Notes under the pieces: model-generated
What the model was told of the DNA's origin: nothing
Database searches by the model: none
What the model saw: only the letters and a program-made list of their open reading frames with translations
Program-made: the position numbers and the translations under genes
Shown here: in pieces, positions 5,719-9,737 of the stretch
Layout of the letters: each line of letters starts with the position of its first letter
How positions within the stretch are numbered: position 1 is the first letter of the stretch
Assembly: GCA_937875395.1 (NCBI GenBank)
Contig: CALNCU010000281.1
Location: 1 to 9,737 of the forward strand
Reading direction: 5' to 3'
From: an uncultured Armatimonadota bacterium
GTDB lineage: Bacteria; Armatimonadota; UBA5829; DTJY01
Length of the DNA stretch: 9,737 nucleotides

Positions 5719-7368
5719 CTAGCTGCCGGGCGCATCCTCCGAATAAACCTCCACTTCCGTGGTGAAGCTGAAGGTGCTTGGATAATTTACCACCTTATCG
5801 TAGTAATCCGGGTAGATGAGTTGCACGTAGCGGGCGTTTACGGGAGCAAACTTGTAGATATAACGCTCCTCCTGGCCCTGCGTGAAGACATGCGAGCCGA
5901 CCTCCGTGTACTGCTTGCCGTCCGTGCTTACCGCAACCTTGATTGTGCGGGTGGACCCAAAGTTCGGCACACCGGCTGCCACGGCATTAATCCTTGCTGT
6001 CTTCTCAAGGTCTATTGTTACCGTTTTCGGGAACTTCGGAGAGTTTCCGCTGGCCCAGCAATGCTGGGAATCCTGCTCCCACGACCCATCCAGAAGGCCG
6101 TTTACTCCCCATCCGAATTTGTTTGGGTCGCTGGGCACGTATTTCTTTCCGCGCGCTATATTGAAGCCGTCCGGGGCGGGTATGAGGTAGATTAACATCT
6201 TCGCGGAGGCTGAGGCTGACTTGTATATGTAGTTATGGATGGAGTCATCATTTTCCATGGTGTTCTCCACGCATTTCTTGATATCCGGCATATCCGCCAT
6301 TCCCAGGCGCATGACGCGCCATGAGGAGAAATAGAATCTCTCTTTATTTGCAACCATATCGTGGACGAGCTTGCCCTGCCGGGAATAGTTTCCAGGAATC
6401 ATTACTCCTGAAGATAACTGGTCTGCAGAGAACTGTCCCACGATTTTGCCGTCTATGGTGGCGGTGTACTTGCCTGTGAGCCCGCGGACGGTAAGCCTCT
6501 GACCGGCCATGTTGATGAACCCGGAGCGCTGCATTGCATGCGCTCCGGGTTCATCAAACCAGAACGGAACGCAGGAATTCCCCAGGGTTTCAAGGACTAT
6601 CTTGGAACCATCCTTGCTTACAAGCTTCAATCCGTTGCCTTTGCCGGATGAAATATCCATATCTCCGAGTGCGGGCATGGGTTCGGCTCCAAGGCACTCA
6701 AGCATGGCATGGGCCATTACCAGGTGGCCGGCGGCATTTGGGTGCACGGAATCCGGTATCATGGTAAAGTTGCTGTCCTTTGCCTTCTCTGAAGCCTGGA
6801 AAGAGAGCATGGCATGGTGCACATCTGCGTACGGGCAGTTGTACTTCTTCGCAAGCTCCTCAGCCGCCTTACCGAGCGCCTCAAGGGCCTTGTTGTAATC
6901 GGCAGTGCCAAGATTGGGCCTTCGGTCATAATCTACGCAGCCCGGTGAAAAAACTACAACCCGTATCTTCTTTTCCTGCAGGGCCTTTATCAGTTTTTCC
7001 ATATTGGTGCGGTAAGTTGTTACGGTAGCATCGTTTACTGCCTTGTATCCGCCGTCGTTCATACCGAAGAAGAGGGTTACTACCGTGGGGTTGAGCACTA
7101 ATACATCGCGTTCCAGCCGGTTGTACGCTCTTCCGGCGGTATCGCCGTCCCAGCCAGCGTTGTAGAACCTGATCTTCATATCTGGGTAACGGCAGAAGAT
7201 GTACTGTTGCAGGTACCTGGAATAGAGTAACTGCTGGGTGATGCTGTCGCCGTAGATTACTACTCGGTCTTCGCCCTTGAAGAGTGGTGCCGCTAAAATC
7301 GGGGGAAGCGAGGCCGCGAGCAGAAGAGTAAGCATAACGGCCCTGAGCAGATTGCGAACAGGTCTCAT
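5719..7368 (-). CDS. Secreted SGNH/GDSL hydrolase with C-terminal discoidin-like (F5/8 type C) domain
   Basis: A 549-residue exported esterase-like protein. Residues 1-27 form a signal peptide: basic MRPVRNLLR, a hydrophobic core, and a likely cut near ILA-AP. The SGNH domain (about 33-220) has all blocks: GDSIT with nucleophile Ser42, the glycine block NAGWDGD, GMND with Asn104, and DSVHPN with Asp206 and His209. Such domains usually remove acetyl or other acyl groups from carbohydrates. Residues about 225-400 resemble the extension following such domains but are not otherwise recognised. Residues about 402-545, from NIARGKKYVPSDPN to the end, look like a beta-sandwich F5/8 type C domain (WGVNGLLDG, TVTIDLEKTARINAV, IKVAVSTDGKQYTEVG, ARYVQLIY), probably carbohydrate binding. 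GGAG on the minus strand is 10 nt before the ATG at 7368 but only 1 nt before an ATG at 7377, so the inner start is chosen. Confidence 0.88.
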   Translation of the reverse strand: MRPVRNLLRAVMLTLLLAASLPPILAAPLFKGEDRVVIYGDSITQQLLYSRYLQQYIFCRYPDMKIRFYNAGWDGDTAGRAYNRLERDVLVLNPTVVTLFFGMNDGGYKAVNDATVTTYRTNMEKLIKALQEKKIRVVVFSPGCVDYDRRPNLGTADYNKALEALGKAAEELAKKYNCPYADVHHAMLSFQASEKAKDSNFTMIPDSVHPNAAGHLVMAHAMLECLGAEPMPALGDMDISSGKGNGLKLVSKDGSKIVLETLGNSCVPFWFDEPGAHAMQRSGFINMAGQRLTVRGLTGKYTATIDGKIVGQFSADQLSSGVMIPGNYSRQGKLVHDMVANKERFYFSSWRVMRLGMADMPDIKKCVENTMENDDSIHNYIYKSASASAKMLIYLIPAPDGFNIARGKKYVPSDPNKFGWGVNGLLDGSWEQDSQHCWASGNSPKFPKTVTIDLEKTARINAVAAGVPNFGSTRTIKVAVSTDGKQYTEVGSHVFTQGQEERYIYKFAPVNARYVQLIYPDYYDKVVNYPSTFSFTTEVEVYSEDAPGS

Positions 7369-7413
7369 AGTATTCATACTCCTTTTGTAATTTTAGCTTG
7401 GACACTAATCTGC

Positions 7414-7442
7414 AGTGTAGCATACCCGGCTATATATTGCAA
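7414..7442 (-). promoter_or_regulatory. Candidate promoter of the SGNH hydrolase gene
   Basis: On the minus strand, TTGCAA (7442-7437) and TACACT (7419-7414) are 17 bp apart, close to the sigma70 consensus. Transcription would begin near 7407 and cover a leader of about 40 nt before the ATG at 7368. The -35 lies inside the 16-bp palindrome, so a bound regulator would block it. Confidence 0.5.
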
Positions 7443-7447
7443 TATAT
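7432..7447. promoter_or_regulatory. 16-bp perfect palindrome, candidate operator
   Basis: ATATATTGCAATATAT is a perfect palindrome that overlaps the minus-strand -35 and ends 13 bp before the plus-strand -35. Its TTGCAA core recurs in TGCAATTGCA (7473-7482), a perfect 10-bp palindrome inside the spacer of the plus-strand promoter. Confidence 0.5.
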
Positions 7448-7460
7448 CTTGGCGCTACGC

Positions 7461-7490
7461 TTGACATTCTCTTGCAATTGCATTTATAAT
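7461..7490 (+). promoter_or_regulatory. Perfect-consensus sigma70 promoter
   Basis: TTGACA (7461-7466) and TATAAT (7485-7490) both match the consensus at all positions and are separated by 18 bp. The start would be near 7497. It directs transcription into the leader region upstream of pckA. The spacer contains the palindrome TGCAATTGCA (7473-7482). Confidence 0.8.
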
Positions 7491-7496
7491 AAATAT

Positions 7497-7770
7497 TCAC
7501 AGTTTATATTGTGGAAAAATAACAAACGGGGGAGTCTCTCCATTTGCCGGTTTCCACAGAGCACCTGAAAAACTCTTGACGGTCTCTCCGTGCTAGTCCT
7601 AATTAAATGTTGGCAGACCTCGGATAAAGACAAAATCGGTTCTCTCTTAAATGACAACCTGATCCATTTTATCTTAAACCCTGCCGGCCCTGTTACACGT
7701 TGTTGGTAGGGAATGCGCCAGTATGGGAAGGCCGAATACCCGCCTTATATGACGGTATTCGGCCTTTTTT
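7497..7770 (+). ncRNA. Candidate small RNA or attenuated 5' leader upstream of pckA
   Basis: A transcript of about 270 nt is bounded by the consensus promoter and an intrinsic terminator. Potential stems are: TGTGGAAA (7510-7517) with TTTCCACA (7551-7558), enclosing CAAA/TTTG (7523-7526 with 7543-7546) and GGAG/CTCC (7531-7534 with 7538-7541); AGCAC (7560-7564) with GTGCT (7590-7594), or alternatively ACGG/CCGT (7579-7591). Loops in this part carry TCT or TCTCT. It does not match 6S, SRP, tmRNA, RNase P or any riboswitch class that I can recognise by eye. Because no promoter is evident between the terminator and pckA, it may be the 5' leader of pckA with conditional termination; alternatively it is an independent small RNA. 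The exact ends are predictions. Confidence 0.5.
7728..7770 (+). terminator. Intrinsic terminator upstream of pckA
   Basis: AAGGCCGAATACC (7728-7740) pairs perfectly with GGTATTCGGCCTT (7754-7766), a 13-bp stem with a 13-nt loop, and the run of six Ts covers 7765-7770. It lies 62 bp before the pckA start codon, on the same strand. Confidence 0.85.
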
Positions 7771-7832
7771 GAATGGGAGTAGGCATGGCGGAAACGGGTG
7801 CTGTTGTTAAGAGATAACAAGAGGAAGTTGCT

Positions 7833-9584
7833 ATGGTACAGAACAACTCGGTAGAGCAATGGGTAAGCGAGATGGTTAAGCTCTGCACTCCCGATAAGGT
7901 GGTGTGGTGCAACGGTTCTGAAGAGGAAAAACGCCGTCTCACTAAAGAAGCCGTAGAAACCGGCGAGCTTATCGAGCTGAATCAGGATAAACTTCCCGGC
8001 TGCCTGCTTCACCGCACGGCCAAGAACGATGTAGCACGCACGGAACACCTTACCTTTATCTGCACAAGCAGGCAGGAGGACGCCGGCCCCACCAACAACT
8101 GGATGTCCCCGGAAGAGGCATACAGCAAGCTTGGTAAAATATTTAACGGTTCCATGAAGGGGCGTACCATGTATGTGGTGCCCTTCATCATGGGGGTGCC
8201 GGGCTCTCCGTTCAGCAAGATTGGGATAGAGCTTACGGACAGCATCTACGTGGTGCTGAATATGAGAATAATGACCCGGATGGGCCAGGCGGCTCTGGAC
8301 GAACTTGGAGATTCTGCCGATTTTACAAAGTGCCTTCACTCCAAGCATGAGCTGGATATAGACCAGCGGTATATATGCCATTTCCCGGAGGACAACACCA
8401 TCTGGAGCGTGGGTTCTGGGTACGGCGGAAACGTCCTTCTTGGGAAGAAGTGCCTTGCTCTTAGAATAGCAAGCTGCCTGGGCCGGAAGGAAGGCTGGAT
8501 GGCAGAGCACATGCTTATTCTGGGTGTGGAGAACCCCCAGGGTGAGACGCATTATATTGCAGCCGCCTTCCCAAGCGCATGCGGCAAGACTAACCTTGCA
8601 ATGCTTATTCCGCCGGAATCCATGCCGGGATGGAAGGTATGGACTCTGGGCGATGATATAGCATGGCTTAGGCCCGGGCCGGACGGCCGCCTGTGGGCCT
8701 TGAATCCGGAGGCCGGGTTCTTTGGCGTGATGCCGGGGACAAACATGAAGAGCAATCCCAACGCCATGCGTACCATCCAGAAGAATACAATTTACACCAA
8801 CGTGCTCTTAAAAGAGGACGGTACCATATGGTGGGAGGGGCATGATGACCCGGCTCCCGGCCGCGGTATAGATTGGCAGGGGCAGCCTTGGACTCCGGTT
8901 TGCGGAGAGAAGGGCGCGCATCCCAACTCCAGATTTACTGCTCCGGTAAGCCAGTGCCCAAGCATAGCTTCCAACTGGGAGAACCCGCAGGGAGTGCCGC
9001 TCTCTGCCATAATCTTTGGCGGGCGCCGTGCAAAGCTCGCTCCGCTTGTGTACCAATCGTTTAACTGGCAGCACGGAACCTTTGTGGGGGCAACCATGGC
9101 CTCAGAGACTACTGCAGCCGCGCTTGGCGCGCAGGGCGTGGTTCGCCGTGATCCAATGGCAATGATCCCGTTCTGCGGTTACAATATGGCGGAGTATTTT
9201 GGTCATTGGCTTGAAATGGGCGCCAAGCTTACAAACCCGCCCAAAATCTTCCATGTAAACTGGTTCCGCCAAGATGAGGACGGCAACTTCCTGTGGCCGG
9301 GCTTTGGCGATAACCTTAGGGTGCTGAAGTGGATTATAGACCGCTGTGGCGGCAATGTGCCGGCGGAAGAATCGCCCATAGGGTATCTTCCGGCAAATGG
9401 CGGCATAAATCTTGAAGGCACCGATGTTTCAGATGAGATGATGGACGTGCTTACCTATGTTGATAAGGACGCTTGGTACGAGGAACTCAGGAGCCAGGCG
9501 GAATGGTTTAAGCAGTTTGGGTACACTCTGCCTCTTGGCATATTGAAGGAGCATGAGGCCCTTGCATTCAGGCTGGCAAAGTAA
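7833..9584 (+). CDS. pckA: Phosphoenolpyruvate carboxykinase (GTP)
   Basis: A cytoplasmic enzyme converting oxaloacetate and GTP to phosphoenolpyruvate, CO2 and GDP, the entry step of gluconeogenesis (EC 4.1.1.32). The 583-residue length and sequence fit the GTP-dependent family, not the ATP-dependent one. The phosphate loop is PSACGKTNLAM with Cys250, Lys252 and Thr253. The Mn ligands correspond to Lys206 (in LLGKKC), His226 (in AEHMLILGV) and Asp275 (in GDDIAW, 273-278). The arginine loop is FGGRRAKLAPLVYQSFNW with Arg398-Arg399. The conserved FHVNWFRQDEDGNFLWPGFGDN is present near the C terminus. The spacing of the metal ligands to Cys250 matches vertebrate PCK1, apart from one extra residue before GDDIAW. 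GAGGAAG (7821-7827) precedes the ATG by 5 nt. It is the last gene of its transcript, ending at a strong terminator. The leader upstream suggests regulated readthrough. Confidence 0.97.
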   Translation: MVQNNSVEQWVSEMVKLCTPDKVVWCNGSEEEKRRLTKEAVETGELIELNQDKLPGCLLHRTAKNDVARTEHLTFICTSRQEDAGPTNNWMSPEEAYSKLGKIFNGSMKGRTMYVVPFIMGVPGSPFSKIGIELTDSIYVVLNMRIMTRMGQAALDELGDSADFTKCLHSKHELDIDQRYICHFPEDNTIWSVGSGYGGNVLLGKKCLALRIASCLGRKEGWMAEHMLILGVENPQGETHYIAAAFPSACGKTNLAMLIPPESMPGWKVWTLGDDIAWLRPGPDGRLWALNPEAGFFGVMPGTNMKSNPNAMRTIQKNTIYTNVLLKEDGTIWWEGHDDPAPGRGIDWQGQPWTPVCGEKGAHPNSRFTAPVSQCPSIASNWENPQGVPLSAIIFGGRRAKLAPLVYQSFNWQHGTFVGATMASETTAAALGAQGVVRRDPMAMIPFCGYNMAEYFGHWLEMGAKLTNPPKIFHVNWFRQDEDGNFLWPGFGDNLRVLKWIIDRCGGNVPAEESPIGYLPANGGINLEGTDVSDEMMDVLTYVDKDAWYEELRSQAEWFKQFGYTLPLGILKEHEALAFRLAK

Positions 9585-9610
9585 TACCAGGCTGTTAATC
9601 TAAAATTAGG

Positions 9611-9645
9611 GAAGGCCGGCAGTTTTATGCCGGCCTTCTTTTTTT
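9611..9645 (+). terminator. Intrinsic terminator of pckA
   Basis: GAAGGCCGGCA (9611-9621) pairs perfectly with TGCCGGCCTTC (9628-9638) around a 6-nt loop, followed by seven Ts (9639-9645). It begins 26 bp after the stop codon. Confidence 0.95.
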
Positions 9646-9687
9646 ATAAGCGGATTTCCAAAGCCCATGCCCGGGCGTGTCCAGATT

Positions 9688-9737
9688 TGGCAGCGGCGCA
9701 CTAAAGTGCTCTGCGACCGAAGTATCTTCTTGGGGTT
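9688..9737 (+). repeat. Structured palindromic repeat, copy E (continues past window)
   Basis: The core CAG (9691-9693) pairs with CTG (9711-9713), and GCAC (9698-9701) with GTGC (9706-9709) around a TAAA loop, followed by CGACCGAAGTATC and a GGGGTT tail like that of copies C and D. The 5' outer arm is degenerate (TTTGG instead of CTTCGG). It lies about 40 bp after the pckA terminator. Confidence 0.75.

Larger units (their letters stand above)
7378..7832. promoter_or_regulatory. Divergent regulatory region between SGNH hydrolase and pckA
   Basis: A 455-bp stretch without a protein gene. It carries a minus-strand promoter (7414-7442), a 16-bp palindrome (7432-7447), a plus-strand consensus promoter (7461-7490), about 230 nt of transcribed sequence with several inverted repeats, and an intrinsic terminator (7728-7770). 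A further 62 bp leads to pckA, and no recognisable promoter was found there. Confidence 0.7.

Noticed and set aside
6926..7423. 165-codon minus-strand frame overlapping the start of the SGNH hydrolase
   Set aside because: It is in another frame of the same strand; the SGNH frame has the signal peptide, GDSIT motif and ribosome binding site, while this one has none.
7497..7600. A glycine riboswitch on the minus strand, suggested by GGAGAGAC motifs
   Set aside because: The conserved CCGAAGG-type core elements of that aptamer are not present, and the region is not in the leader of a glycine-related gene.
7674..8552. 292-codon minus-strand frame opposite pckA and its leader
   Set aside because: It is antisense to an unmistakable pckA, covers the terminator, and shows no recognisable motif; long antisense frames are common opposite conserved genes.

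Overview
The window looks like chromosomal DNA from a Gram-negative-type, polysaccharide-using bacterium, most probably a member of Armatimonadota (inference). The best taxonomic clue is the pseudopilin at 1073-1708: its MFPVFAKARDKARQ stretch after the N-terminal helix and its C-terminal H-x9-DG motif are typical of the large pseudopilin families of Armatimonadota, and related ones in Planctomycetes and Lentisphaerae. Base composition is close to balanced and gene density is normal. No phage, insertion sequence, CRISPR array, rRNA or tRNA was seen.

Layout. (1) 1-589 is the C-terminal half of a GH130 mannoside phosphorylase, cut by the window edge. (2) 590-1072 is non-coding; it holds two inverted copies of a structured repeat and a good sigma70-type promoter for the pseudopilin. 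(3) 1073-1708 is the pseudopilin, followed by an aldo-keto reductase (1847-2809). (4) 2810-3136 is non-coding and carries a 62-bp tandem array of the same repeat. (5) On the minus strand, a ThuA-domain protein (4307-3576) and a small CoA-binding protein (3502-3137) form a probable two-gene unit, divergent from an MFS transporter (4470-5648). (6) A secreted SGNH hydrolase with a discoidin-like C-terminal domain lies on the minus strand (7368-5719). (7) 7378-7832 is a divergent regulatory region. (8) GTP-type PEP carboxykinase (7833-9584) ends in a textbook intrinsic terminator, followed by another repeat copy that runs off the window.

Taken together, the genes fit carbohydrate scavenging: extracellular deacylation or carbohydrate binding (SGNH hydrolase), glycoside phosphorolysis (GH130), sugar-related ThuA and MFS functions, and a central-carbon enzyme (PEPCK). 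This grouping is inferred from families, not shown by the sequence.

The two most interesting signals are non-coding. First, a dispersed palindromic repeat occurs as five full or near-full copies plus one truncated copy, all intergenic. Its outer stem is conserved, while the terminal stem changes sequence from copy to copy but stays paired. Second, the region upstream of pckA has a perfect-consensus promoter, about 230 nt of potentially structured transcript, and a strong intrinsic terminator placed before the gene. This is the layout of an independent small RNA or an attenuated leader. A 16-bp perfect palindrome and a 10-bp palindrome lie at the divergent promoters.
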